Shown one piece after another: positions 33,585-39,405 of a DNA stretch of 44,729 nt. The DNA is taken from positions 1 to 44,729 of IMG/VR virus record IMGVR_UViG_3300027881_001057; one strand, written 5' to 3'. This DNA comes from a virus. Each line of letters begins with the position of its first letter. Within the stretch, counting starts at the first letter, position 1. The notes beneath the pieces were generated by a model. That model searched no databases. It saw only the letters and a program-made list of their open reading frames with translations, and was not told the origin of the DNA. Both the position numbers and the translations under genes were made by a program.

Positions 33585-33658
33585 GGGCATCGAGAGCAGC
33601 CGGTGAAGCCGGTTCTCTGATATAGAACTGTTGCTAGGTTCAACTCCTAGGGTGCCCA
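33585..33658 (+). tRNA. tRNA-Ile(GAU)
   Basis: Acceptor GGGCATC/GGTGCCC, anticodon arm GTTCT-CTGATAT-AGAAC, T arm CTAGG-TTCAACT-CCTAG. Confidence 0.9.
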
Positions 33659-33662
33659 CTAT

Positions 33663-33738
33663 GCACGGGAAGCTCAACTGGACGAGCATCTGTCTTACAA
33701 GCAGAAGGAAGTGGGTTCGATTCCTACCCCGTGTACCA
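33663..33738 (+). tRNA. tRNA-Val(UAC)
   Basis: Acceptor GCACGGG/CCCGTGT, anticodon arm TCTGT-CTTACAA-GCAGA, T arm GTGGG-TTCGATT-CCTAC, encoded CCA. Confidence 0.92.
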
Positions 33739-33739
33739 C

Positions 33740-33811
33740 ACGCCCAACGCCTAAATGGTGAGGCTCCCGGCTCTTAACCGGGCGAACAAGGTTCGATTCC
33801 TTGTGGGCGTA
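33740..33811 (+). tRNA. tRNA-Lys(CUU)
   Basis: Acceptor ACGCCCA/TGGGCGT, anticodon arm CCCGG-CTCTTAA-CCGGG, T arm CAAGG-TTCGATT-CCTTG. Confidence 0.92.
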
Positions 33812-33813
33812 CA

Positions 33814-33880
33814 GACCCGAAGACTCGCGTAGCGAGCGAGCGTCACCGAAAGGTGGTCGTGGTGTAAGTGCACGCGGGTC
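33814..33880 (+). ncRNA. Structured tRNA-sized RNA without a T loop
   Basis: GACCCG (33814-33819) pairs with CGGGTC (33875-33880). Inside are hairpins CTCGC-GTA-GCGAG and CACC-GAAA-GGTG (a GNRA tetraloop). The length is tRNA-like, but the T-loop consensus is absent. The following stretch to 33962 is also GC-rich and pairs locally (GAGGGT...ACCCTC). A new non-coding RNA or a processing element. Confidence 0.4.
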
Positions 33881-33962
33881 CTAAATGGAGCTAGCGTGGC
33901 CAGCGCCTTGGACGGGGCAAACGTGCTAGGCGACCCGAGGGTGTCGGCTTAACAACCCTCAT

Positions 33963-34047
33963 GGAAGGTGCCGCTGGGTTGGCTGGCAACTGGTGTCGAA
34001 TGCCAGGGTATCTTTATCGGGTAGGGGTTCGACTCCTCCACCTTCCT
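33963..34047 (+). tRNA. tRNA-Ser(CGA)
   Basis: Acceptor GGAAGGT/ACCTTCC, anticodon arm CTGGT-GTCGAAT-GCCAG, long variable arm (GGTATCTTTATCGGGTA), T loop TTCGACT. Discriminator T is unusual for Ser. Confidence 0.8.
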
Positions 34048-34049
34048 CT

Positions 34050-34115
34050 ACTGGCGGGAACGCTGATCCGGTCGCAAAGCCCCGGTAGGCCATCCCACGA
34101 GGAGGTACCGCCAGT
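34050..34115 (+). ncRNA. Structured tRNA-sized spacer closed by an 8-bp stem
   Basis: ACTGGCGG (34050-34057) and CCGCCAGT (34108-34115) are perfectly complementary and start three bases after tRNA-Ser. An inner CCGG/CCGG stem is possible. No T-loop consensus and no clear anticodon. Acceptor-like closure of a 66-base RNA. Confidence 0.45.
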
Positions 34116-34118
34116 TAC

Positions 34119-34193
34119 GAGCGTCTGATGGGAACAGGCATACCTCTCTGGCTCAAAACCAGAGGCTTCTCGGTTCGACTCCGAGGACGCTCA
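34119..34193 (+). tRNA. tRNA-Leu(CAA)
   Basis: Acceptor GAGCGTC/GACGCTC, anticodon arm TCTGG-CTCAAAA-CCAGA, T arm CTCGG-TTCGACT-CCGAG. The variable region is short for Leu. Confidence 0.85.
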
Positions 34194-34194
34194 C

Positions 34195-34272
34195 GACCTC
34201 CAGCCTACGGGCAGAGAACAGCAGAGTAGAAACGAGTACCCCTCGGAGTAAGTCGATAGCTACCCGGAGGTC
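34195..34272 (+). ncRNA. Structured spacer closed by GACCTCC/GGAGGTC
   Basis: A perfect 7-bp pairing closes a 78-base segment that fills the gap between two Leu tRNAs. Inner helices GCC-TACG-GGC and CGAG-TACCC-CTCG give a multi-arm shape. No T loop. Confidence 0.45.
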
Positions 34273-34277
34273 ACCTA

Positions 34278-34361
34278 GCCGATCTGGTGGAACGGCAGAC
34301 ACGCTGGTCTTAGGAACCAGTGCCTTCGGGCGTGTGGGTTCGACTCCCACGATCGGTACCA
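34278..34361 (+). tRNA. tRNA-Leu(UAG)
   Basis: Acceptor GCCGATC/GATCGGT, anticodon arm CTGGT-CTTAGGA-ACCAG, long variable arm (TGCCTTCGGGCGT), T arm GTGGG-TTCGACT-CCCAC, encoded CCA. Confidence 0.92.
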
Positions 34362-34379
34362 GCGGGTGCAAACCCCGTG

Positions 34380-34447
34380 GCTGGTCGCACCAGCAGCCCG
34401 ATTCCTGCATTCCGGGCCGTAGGCTGATCGAGCAGGAGAGAGATCAG
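34380..34447 (+). other. Structured inter-tRNA spacer with three hairpins
   Basis: GCTGGT-CGC-ACCAGC (34380-34394), GCCCG...CGGGC (34396-34417) and CTGATC...GATCAG (34424-34447) follow one another between two Leu tRNAs. Confidence 0.45.
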
Positions 34448-34457
34448 TCAATGTTTT

Positions 34458-34532
34458 GCGAGGATGACGGGAACTGGCATACCTCACCGGCTTAAACCCG
34501 GTGGTCTGTGGGTTCGACTCCCACTCCTCGTA
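34458..34532 (+). tRNA. tRNA-Leu(UAA)
   Basis: Acceptor GCGAGGA/TCCTCGT, anticodon arm ACCGG-CTTAAAC-CCGGT, T arm GTGGG-TTCGACT-CCCAC. Body resembles tRNA-Leu(CAA). Confidence 0.88.
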
Positions 34533-34535
34533 CTC

Positions 34536-34618
34536 GGTAGGTCCGCAATCGGCGATGCACCTTGGTTGCTAACCAAGCAGGCTTCCGGGCCTTCGGGGTT
34601 CGACTCCCCGGCCTACCT
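34536..34618 (+). tRNA. tRNA-Ser(GCU)
   Basis: Acceptor GGTAGGT/GCCTACC, anticodon arm CTTGG-TTGCTAA-CCAAG, long variable arm, T arm CGGGG-TTCGACT-CCCCG. Confidence 0.9.
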
Positions 34619-34620
34619 CT

Positions 34621-34726
34621 ACCGCTTAGCGGCGGTACGGCCCGAGAGAACTTGGGGCGAGGTCCGTTAACTTCCTCGCCGGGTGACTCCGTAACAAGTC
34701 ACTGGCCAGGGGCCGGTTCCCTGGCC
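34621..34726 (+). ncRNA. Structured spacer of consecutive stem-loops
   Basis: After CCGC-TTA-GCGG come three perfect stems: GGCGAGG/CCTCGCC (34656-34680), GTGACT/AGTCAC (34683-34702) and GGCCAGGG/CCCTGGCC (34704-34726), with loops of 11, 8 and 7 bases. No open reading frame. The most strongly structured spacer in the array. Confidence 0.5.
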
Positions 34727-34729
34727 GAT

Positions 34730-34805
34730 GCCAGCCAAGCTCATGAGGATGAGCAACGGCCTTGTAAGCCGAAGGTAGCGGGTTCGAATCCTGCGGCTGG
34801 CTCCA
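34730..34805 (+). tRNA. tRNA-Thr(UGU)
   Basis: Acceptor GCCAGCC/GGCTGGC, anticodon loop CTTGTAA, T arm GCGGG-TTCGAAT-CCTGC, encoded CCA. Confidence 0.92.
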
Positions 34806-34806
34806 C

Positions 34807-34878
34807 ACCCCTGTAGCTCAACGGAAGAGCATCCGCCTCCTAAGCGGAAGGGTCCCTGTTCGAATCGGGGGAGGGGTA
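34807..34878 (+). tRNA. tRNA-Arg(CCU)
   Basis: Acceptor ACCCCTG/GAGGGGT (one mismatch at pair 7), anticodon arm TCCGC-CTCCTAA-GCGGA, T loop TTCGAAT. Confidence 0.88.
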
Positions 34879-34879
34879 C

Positions 34880-34955
34880 TGGCCTGTAGCTCAAAGGTCA
34901 GAGCAGCGGCCTCATAAGCCGTTCGATGAGGGTTCGAATCCTTCCGGGCCAACCA
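34880..34955 (+). tRNA. tRNA-Met(CAU), elongator type
   Basis: Acceptor TGGCCTG/CGGGCCA, anticodon loop CTCATAA, T arm GAGGG-TTCGAAT-CCTTC, encoded CCA. Fully paired acceptor, unlike the initiator at 35986. It could instead be an Ile tRNA modified at C34. Confidence 0.85.
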
Positions 34956-34956
34956 C

Positions 34957-35026
34957 GCACCCGCCAACTGGAATGTGCCAGGGCCTTCTAAGCCCAGGAG
35001 TGAGGGTTCGAATCCTTCCGGGTGTA
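34957..35026 (+). tRNA. tRNA-Arg(UCU)
   Basis: Acceptor GCACCCG/CGGGTGT, anticodon loop CTTCTAA on a GGGC/GCCC stem, T arm GAGGG-TTCGAAT-CCTTC. Confidence 0.85.
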
Positions 35027-35030
35027 CCTA

Positions 35031-35102
35031 GACCTCATAGCTCAATGGAAGAGTGCCAGCGTCCGAAGCTGAGGGTTGGAGGTTCGAATCCTCCTGAGGT
35101 CA
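35031..35102 (+). tRNA. tRNA-Arg(CCG)
   Basis: Acceptor GACCTCA/TGAGGTC, anticodon loop GTCCGAA on a CAGC/GCTG stem, T arm GGAGG-TTCGAAT-CCTCC. Confidence 0.85.
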
Positions 35103-35105
35103 CGT

Positions 35106-35176
35106 GACACCGTGAGTGAATGGCTAACTACCTGGCTGCAACCCAGGAGATCTCGGTTCGACTCCGAGCGGTGTCT
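35106..35176 (+). tRNA. tRNA-Cys(GCA)
   Basis: Acceptor GACACCG/CGGTGTC, anticodon arm CCTGG-CTGCAAC-CCAGG, T arm CTCGG-TTCGACT-CCGAG. Confidence 0.9.
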
Positions 35177-35200
35177 CTACTGCGCGCTGGATATAGGTTC

Positions 35201-35686
35201 CTAGACGTGTTCTAGCGCGTCGATGAGTTCTTGGATCTCCCAGAGCATCGATTCGAAGGTAAACGACTTCTGAGAGCCTTCGTACGAAAGAATTTCACGT
35301 TCCACCATGAGATGGATGCGTGGCCGGTCGGTCGGATTCCATACGGCATGCGGAAGCCAGTGACGAACAATGAAGGGTTCCACTGGCTCATAAAACGCTC
35401 CATCTTCCCAGAAGAAGCCTGCGGGCCTGACAGGGAAATGCCACCTCTCCCGGAAAGGCGGGACATCACAATGGGGGACTACAAAGCCTCCCGGCAACAA
35501 CCGCGCCCACCACCCTTGATGTAGCGGTCCCGGCAACAAGTCGGTCAGCAGCGTCTGGTCGATGGTGGCCGTGGACCTGCCGTGGGCGATCCCGTGAGTC
35601 GCGTAGACAGTCGGTGGTGTCCACGCTGCCACTTCTAGAGCATCGAAGATCGCTACTGATTGATGTAGAGGCCCTGAATGTTCCAT
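35201..35686 (-). CDS. 2-oxoglutarate/Fe(II) oxygenase-like protein (Asp/Asn beta-hydroxylase type)
   Basis: 161 residues from ATG 35686. GGFVVPHCDVPPF gives an HxD pair (His72, Asp74); LPHAVWNPTDRPRIHLMVE gives the distal His (113) and an Arg (123), the iron and 2-oxoglutarate ligands of the double-stranded beta-helix oxygenases. WHFPVRP between them fits the core. Such enzymes hydroxylate proteins or small molecules. It is encoded antisense inside the tRNA array, overlapping the small gene at 35653 by 34 bases. Substrate unknown; a later start is possible. Confidence 0.7.
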   Translation of the reverse strand: MEHSGPLHQSVAIFDALEVAAWTPPTVYATHGIAHGRSTATIDQTLLTDLLPGPLHQGWWARLLPGGFVVPHCDVPPFRERWHFPVRPAGFFWEDGAFYEPVEPFIVRHWLPHAVWNPTDRPRIHLMVEREILSYEGSQKSFTFESMLWEIQELIDALEHV

Positions 35687-35826
35687 CGTTGGAATTCGGC
35701 TATCGGCTGGTTGTCCTCGTCGTAGAAAACGAAAGTGTCTTCCTTGTCTGTGGTGCTGTAGCGGTCAGCGGTCAGATCCAGCCTCTCATTATCGAACATG
35801 AGGAGGGTGTACTTGTTCTCGGCCAT
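35653..35826 (-). CDS. Small protein upstream of the oxygenase gene
   Basis: 57 residues from ATG 35826 with ribosome site TAGGAAG (MAENKYTLLMFDNERLDLTA..., ending FQRWNIQGLYINQ). Compact beta-type sequence. Probably coupled to the oxygenase gene, whose start lies inside it. Confidence 0.65.
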   Translation of the reverse strand: MAENKYTLLMFDNERLDLTADRYSTTDKEDTFVFYDEDNQPIAEFQRWNIQGLYINQ

Positions 35827-35844
35827 CTTCCTATCTTACTCCAT

Positions 35845-35917
35845 GGGTCCCTAGCTCAACGGACAGAGCAAGTGGCTTTTAACCACGAGGTTCTGGGTTC
35901 GAATCCCAGGGGGCCTA
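35845..35917 (+). tRNA. tRNA-Lys(UUU)
   Basis: Acceptor GGGTCCC/GGGGCCT, anticodon loop CTTTTAA, T arm CTGGG-TTCGAAT-CCCAG. Confidence 0.92.
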
Positions 35918-35985
35918 CTAAGTCTCTCGTTGCCATGCTAAGGTCTTCACTGCCAACTGTGAGGACTCTCACCGACGCAGGGTGG

Positions 35986-36051
35986 AGAAATTGGTATCTC
36001 GCCTGGCTCATAACCAGGAGGTTGCGGGTTCAAGTCCCGTCCCTGCTACCA
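35986..36051 (+). tRNA. Initiator-like tRNA-fMet(CAU)
   Basis: Acceptor CGCAGGG/CCCTGCT leaves C1 and T72 unpaired, the mark of bacterial initiators. The D arm starts TGGAG, the anticodon arm is CCTGG-CTCATAA-CCAGG, the T loop is TTCAAGT and CCA is encoded. The body follows bacterial initiator tRNA closely, but the three G-C pairs of the anticodon stem are only partly kept (TGG/CCA). Confidence 0.8.
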
Positions 36052-36052
36052 A

Positions 36053-36139
36053 GCCGACGACCCCACTGTGGAGTGGGAGCGGGCCGTAACCCCGTGGCCT
36101 CTTTAGGCGAAGTAGGTTCGACTCCTACCGGCGGCACCA
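36053..36139 (+). tRNA. tRNA-Tyr(GUA), unusual C33
   Basis: Acceptor GCCGACG/CGGCGGC (one mismatch), D stem CCCAC/GTGGG, anticodon arm GCGGG-CCGTAAC-CCCGT, long variable arm (GGCCTCTTTAGGC), T arm GTAGG-TTCGACT-CCTAC, encoded CCA. Position 33 is C instead of the near-invariant T. Confidence 0.7.
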
Positions 36140-36141
36140 CT

Positions 36142-36155
36142 ATCGTTCGAACAAT
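36142..36155 (+). promoter_or_regulatory. GTTCGAAC palindrome at a start codon
   Basis: ATCGTTCGAACAAT overlaps the ATG at 36154. No ribosome site lies between, so this start may be leaderless or weak. Confidence 0.55.
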
Positions 36156-36381
36156 GACTACTCGTCTCGCCTGTGGACACTGCAACGCCAACGCTGGCAG
36201 AGTACGACTCGGCGGATTGTGCGGCCCCTGTGCTGCTGAACGAGAGCCAGCCTCATGGTGTTGTCACTGCGGCTCCATCTTCGCTATTGATCCCGACAGC
36301 ATGACCTGTCGGCCGTGCTCTACACCGACAACCGGGACATGGGACAGCGTCGAGGCGTTCGCGCGGAGCCTCTCGACCTAG
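36154..36381 (+). CDS. Double zinc-ribbon protein
   Basis: 75 residues (MTTRLACGHCNANAGRVRLG). Four CxxC-type pairs: CGHC, CGPC, CCHCG and CRPC, giving two predicted zinc sites. Small phage zinc-ribbon proteins can act on host transcription or nucleases; not assignable here. Convergent with the gene at 36378 (four-base overlap). Confidence 0.75.
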   Translation: MTTRLACGHCNANAGRVRLGGLCGPCAAEREPASWCCHCGSIFAIDPDSMTCRPCSTPTTGTWDSVEAFARSLST

Positions 36382-36797
36382 GCGTTGTCGGGTCGGTTCG
36401 TCCGTGCCAAGGCTGCCTGCTGCTCGTCGCGAATCTGGCGGTTGCGGGCAAGGCTCTTGTGACGATCCGCTTGGCCTCGGTTAGAACCAGCGACCATCAC
36501 GTTCTGGACATGGTCGGTGAGTCCAGGTGGAGCTTCGTAGCCTGCCTGCTTCTCGGCCACGGTCGGCTCTTCGGCAGGCTCTGGATCTGGCTCCGCGACT
36601 TCCGACTCTGGATTGTCTACTGGCGTTTCGGGTGGTGCAGAAGGAGCCTCAGGCTCCGCCTCGACCTCTGTGCCTGTCTCAGGCGTGGCTGCCTCAGGCT
36701 GAGTCTCGTCGGCTGCTACTTCCATAGTTGGGTCGACTGCTTCAGCACCCACTTCTGGTTCGGGTGCCGAGTCTTCGGCAACAACTTCGTCGGGCAT
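36378..36797 (-). CDS. Pro/Glu-rich disordered protein, unknown
   Basis: 139 residues from ATG 36797 with AAAGGATTG upstream. The first two thirds is Glu/Pro/Ala low complexity (PEPEVGAEAVDPTMEVAADE). The basic end (RGQADRHKSLARNRQIRDEQ) is likely helical. A GTTCG element (TTCGTACGAACGAG, 36810-36823) lies before the ribosome site. Confidence 0.7.
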   Translation of the reverse strand: MPDEVVAEDSAPEPEVGAEAVDPTMEVAADETQPEAATPETGTEVEAEPEAPSAPPETPVDNPESEVAEPDPEPAEEPTVAEKQAGYEAPPGLTDHVQNVMVAGSNRGQADRHKSLARNRQIRDEQQAALARTNRPDNA

Positions 36798-36809
36798 TAG
36801 AGCAATCCT

Positions 36810-36823
36810 TTCGTACGAACGAG
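36810..36823 (-). promoter_or_regulatory. Near-perfect GTTCGTACGAA element
   Basis: Minus strand CTCGTTCGTACGAAAGGA: palindrome running into the Shine-Dalgarno AAAGGA. A possible -10 TATGGT lies upstream. Confidence 0.6.
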
Positions 36824-36860
36824 ACACCACCATACCTCGTTCCGGTCATCTTTTCGAGTC

Positions 36861-37085
36861 TTAAGCTCCAACCTCGGAGAGGTTCTGTATCCAGCCTTTC
36901 CGTTCTGCCTGGTAATCGCTGTCATTCTCGTGTTCGACAATAAACTGGAGAATGGCCTGGTTCATCAGGTCATTACGAGAGACCCCTTTGACCTGAGCGA
37001 TCATGCCGAGCCTATTCGCTGTATCAAGCCCTAGGCGGATTGTCGTCTCATGGATCTCTTGGCGTCGTTCTGTGCTCAATGGCAT
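36861..37085 (-). CDS. Ribbon-helix-helix DNA-binding protein
   Basis: 74 residues from ATG 37085. The strand TIRLGLDTANRLG, then helix-turn-helix MIAQVKGVSRNDLMNQAILQ and FIVEH fit the Arc/CopG fold. Small RHH proteins act as dimeric repressors or antitoxins. No toxin-like partner is next to it, so a phage regulator is more likely. Confidence 0.75.
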   Translation of the reverse strand: MPLSTERRQEIHETTIRLGLDTANRLGMIAQVKGVSRNDLMNQAILQFIVEHENDSDYQAERKGWIQNLSEVGA

Positions 37086-37096
37086 TGCTGCTCCTG

Positions 37097-37303
37097 TTAG
37101 AAAATGGTTGCTTGCTTCTGGTGTATCCCGTGTTTGCGATCATCGACACACCAAGCATGGGCATACTCGGGGAGCGTCTGACGAAGTGTGATCTGATTCG
37201 CGCCACCCTGTCTACGTTTTCTTTCCCATCCCGTGATCCTCTGTAGAACTCCCTGCGACTTCAAATCAACAGGTTCCTCACAGAAGGCGCACAGCACGTC
37301 CAT
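37097..37303 (-). CDS. Small CxxC protein, unknown
   Basis: 68 residues from ATG 37303, overlapping the upstream stop (TGATG). MDVLCAFCEEPVDLKSQGVL has a CxxC; a later HAWCVDD supplies further ligands, possibly an HNH-type or zinc protein. Not assignable. Confidence 0.6.
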   Translation of the reverse strand: MDVLCAFCEEPVDLKSQGVLQRITGWERKRRQGGANQITLRQTLPEYAHAWCVDDRKHGIHQKQATIF

Positions 37304-37497
37304 CAGGATCTGAAGGACACCTGACAGCGGCCACATTGATCCTTCGGCTTAGCCGTTTCGAACCTGCGGCGTTTCGGGTGTTCAAGCCCGGAGAGCTTTA
37401 ACCCACATAGGGTCTGTCGTGTGTAGGCACCATCTGTGTAGGTGATACCGTGGATAGGGCCATCCTTGCGGATGACGATCTGGTGTACCGAACTCAT
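37303..37497 (-). CDS. Small zinc-binding protein, unknown
   Basis: 64 residues from ATG 37497 (MSSVHQIVIRKDGPIHGITY). Cys at TLCGLK and CGRC. Coupled on both sides. Confidence 0.6.
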   Translation of the reverse strand: MSSVHQIVIRKDGPIHGITYTDGAYTRQTLCGLKLSGLEHPKRRRFETAKPKDQCGRCQVSFRS

Positions 37498-37688
37498 CTA
37501 TTTCCTTTCATCAGTCTCTCTTGAACATGCTGCCCGCAGAGCGCCTCGCCGTCGAGCCGGACTGTGGACCCCCATCCACAGACGACACAGCGTCCATACG
37601 CTCCGGGATAGTAGAAGCGCGGATGTAGCTTCCCGTTTTGAGGAGGCCCCAGCTTCTCGGTTGCTGCTTCCAACGCTGATCTCACCAT
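37494..37688 (-). CDS. Small zinc-binding protein, unknown
   Basis: 64 residues from GTG/ATG at 37688. CVVCGWGSTVRLDGEALCGQH forms a CxxC...CxxH site. Four-base overlap with the next gene. Confidence 0.65.
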   Translation of the reverse strand: MVRSALEAATEKLGPPQNGKLHPRFYYPGAYGRCVVCGWGSTVRLDGEALCGQHVQERLMKGNR

Positions 37689-37882
37689 CGGTCGACCGTT
37701 ATCTCAGAATCCTGGAAGGTGGCCAATTCAAGACCACCTTGAGCTATGCAGTCATCTACCCAGTCCCGATCGCTGGCAGCAGGGTGTTCTGTGTAGAACT
37801 CGTGGTACTCGTCAGGGAACTCTTCGCGCAGCTTCTCGCTGTCCGCGATGTACGTCTTTCGTACTTCAATCAGGAACTTCAT
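37682..37882 (-). CDS. Small acidic protein, unknown
   Basis: 66 residues from ATG 37882 (MKFLIEVRKTYIADSEKLRE) with a GGAGGACAA ribosome site. Alpha/beta, acidic. No motif. Confidence 0.65.
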   Translation of the reverse strand: MKFLIEVRKTYIADSEKLREEFPDEYHEFYTEHPAASDRDWVDDCIAQGGLELATFQDSEITVDRW

Positions 37883-38106
37883 TTGTCCTCCAATACGTCG
37901 AGAACATCCTGCACCTTGGTATCACGCACAGGCACGCGAGACTGACCCTCAATAACAATATCAACACCCTTAAACAGCACCCGGTCGGGGTCTAGGGGTT
38001 CCGAGGGTCCGCCATTGCATCCCGACCTGTAATCCCCACTGGGATCAGGGTTGTGGTAGTCGTAGAAACCGTGCTTGCATTTGACGCGAACCTCAAGACG
38101 GCTCAT
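37879..38106 (-). CDS. Small protein, MSRLE family copy 1
   Basis: 75 residues from ATG 38106, chosen for its AAGGGATACGACGA site and for the shared start MSRLEVRVKCKHG. Longer starts (38127, 38151) are possible. The shared motif PLDPDR.VL-like occurs also in the next gene. Cys/His residues suggest metal binding. Confidence 0.6.
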   Translation of the reverse strand: MSRLEVRVKCKHGFYDYHNPDPSGDYRSGCNGGPSEPLDPDRVLFKGVDIVIEGQSRVPVRDTKVQDVLDVLEDK

Positions 38107-38152
38107 TCGTCGTATCCCTTCATCAGCCATGCTTTCAATCGTCGCCACCATC

Positions 38153-38458
38153 TCATTCGGTGTCCCCCGTGATACCAAGTCGCACCATCAGACGGTGCCA
38201 TTCTTCGCCCGACAGGGACCCGTTCAAGTGAATCCGACCGTCAGCGGTAGGCCCGCCGATCTTCAACGTGTCGAATCGGTGGGCTAGGTCAACGTCGGGG
38301 TCTAGGGGTATCCGACTGTCACTGGCAGCATCGCCGCCGGATTCACACCAGTCGCACACGCCGTTAGTCCAGTTGCCATCGGTCCACTTGTTCGTCCATG
38401 CTGTATGTGTTTTCCCGGCACAGTTGTCGCATTCGGTGACGAGTTCAAGACGGCTCAT
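38153..38458 (-). CDS. Small zinc-ribbon protein, MSRLE family copy 2
   Basis: 101 residues from ATG 38458 with GGAGGTCACAACG. MSRLELVTECDNC and CDWCESGG form a CxxC/CxxC ribbon; later RIPLDPDVDL parallels the PLDPD of the gene downstream. Likely a paralogue, with a C-terminal helical extension. Confidence 0.65.
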   Translation of the reverse strand: MSRLELVTECDNCAGKTHTAWTNKWTDGNWTNGVCDWCESGGDAASDSRIPLDPDVDLAHRFDTLKIGGPTADGRIHLNGSLSGEEWHRLMVRLGITGDTE

Positions 38459-38775
38459 CGTTGTGACCTCCATGTCACTCCCTCGGCATCGAGAGATCCC
38501 CGATAGGCAAGCGCCTCTTCATAGGTGTCGAAGCAAGGACCAGCCATATAAACGTGCCAGCCGAAAGCTCGCCAACAGCGTGATATCCCACGCATGTCCT
38601 TCGGTGGTATCACTTCTATGCGCAGCACCCAATACCCGTCATCACGTTCAACCCATTTGCCTACCTTGAGCGAGGACCCGTCTTGTCGCTCTGCTTCAAC
38701 AAACCGACCTGACTTGGGGCCGGGTGGTCCATCAAACACAAGGTCTACCAGTTCGGTGGGTATGTCCAGGCTCAT
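38455..38775 (-). CDS. Unknown protein of the small-gene operon
   Basis: 106 residues from ATG 38775 after GGAGGTCAGACGT. Beta/alpha text (MSLDIPTELVDLVFDGPPGP; GYWVLRIEVIPPKDMRGISR; FDTYEEALAYRGSL). Not recognised. Confidence 0.65.
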   Translation of the reverse strand: MSLDIPTELVDLVFDGPPGPKSGRFVEAERQDGSSLKVGKWVERDDGYWVLRIEVIPPKDMRGISRCWRAFGWHVYMAGPCFDTYEEALAYRGSLDAEGVTWRSQR

Positions 38776-38788
38776 ACGTCTGACCTCC

Positions 38789-39133
38789 TCAAAGGCTGCG
38801 TGCTGCAACCAATCCGCTCGACTTAATCTTGTCACCGTCGTCTAGGCCGCACCACGACTCGACGGTTCCGTTTTCCATACGAACCTCATAGAAAGTAGAC
38901 CCAGTAACCCCACACGGAGGAACCTCTGAGGTGTGAGCTGAGTACGGCACCCACCGCTCTAGGTCGTCCAAGTGGTCAGCACAAACAAACCCGTTTTCTA
39001 ACTCGGCGTCCCAGAACACATGAAGCACAGCGTCCCTCAGACAGAAGCCAGTAGGAGTCTCCACAGGGCCTTGTGTGATCCGTGTGCATTTGCCAGGGGA
39101 GTACGTGGTGGGACCAATTGGCACACTGCTCAT
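38789..39133 (-). CDS. Unknown protein of the small-gene operon
   Basis: 114 residues from ATG 39133 after GGAGGTCAGACCC. Start MSSVPIGPTTYSPGKCTRIT. Several Cys (CLRD, CADH, PPCG, WCGL) suggest a metal site. Confidence 0.65.
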   Translation of the reverse strand: MSSVPIGPTTYSPGKCTRITQGPVETPTGFCLRDAVLHVFWDAELENGFVCADHLDDLERWVPYSAHTSEVPPCGVTGSTFYEVRMENGTVESWCGLDDGDKIKSSGLVAARSL

Positions 39134-39405
39134 GGGTCTGACCTCCTCAACGGGGCGACATCACCAAAGGCGGCATCGACCGTGGCTTTGGCGGCAGGAA
39201 CCAGCCTGGAGCGTCCAGGCAATACCACAATGTGATGTAGGGCGTCGGCCATAGCTTCAACTGCGGCTTCGATGTCGGCGTTATCCCTCACAGCATCAAC
39301 GGCACAGTTTGCGATGTAGACCTCCAGATCGCCGTGAACATCCTCATCCCACCACTCCATTGCTGACTTGACTGCCTGGACTGTGGCATCGTGTAGATCG
39401 GTCAT
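39130..39405 (-). CDS. Small helical protein, unknown
   Basis: 91 residues from ATG 39405 (MTDLHDATVQAVKSAMEWWD). Acidic, helical. Overlaps the next start. Confidence 0.65.
   Translation of the reverse strand: MTDLHDATVQAVKSAMEWWDEDVHGDLEVYIANCAVDAVRDNADIEAAVEAMADALHHIVVLPGRSRLVPAAKATVDAAFGDVAPLRRSDP

Noticed and set aside
31227-34894. Several 60-180 residue frames across tRNA genes
   Set aside because: They run through tRNA genes on either strand; composition and starts do not support coding, except the two genes at 32487 and 32920.
35281-35292. GTTCG-type match TTCGTACGAA inside the oxygenase gene
   Set aside because: Lies in the middle of conserved coding sequence (LSYEG), not at a start; treated as chance. 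Similar matches in coding at 40193 and 41937 were also left out.
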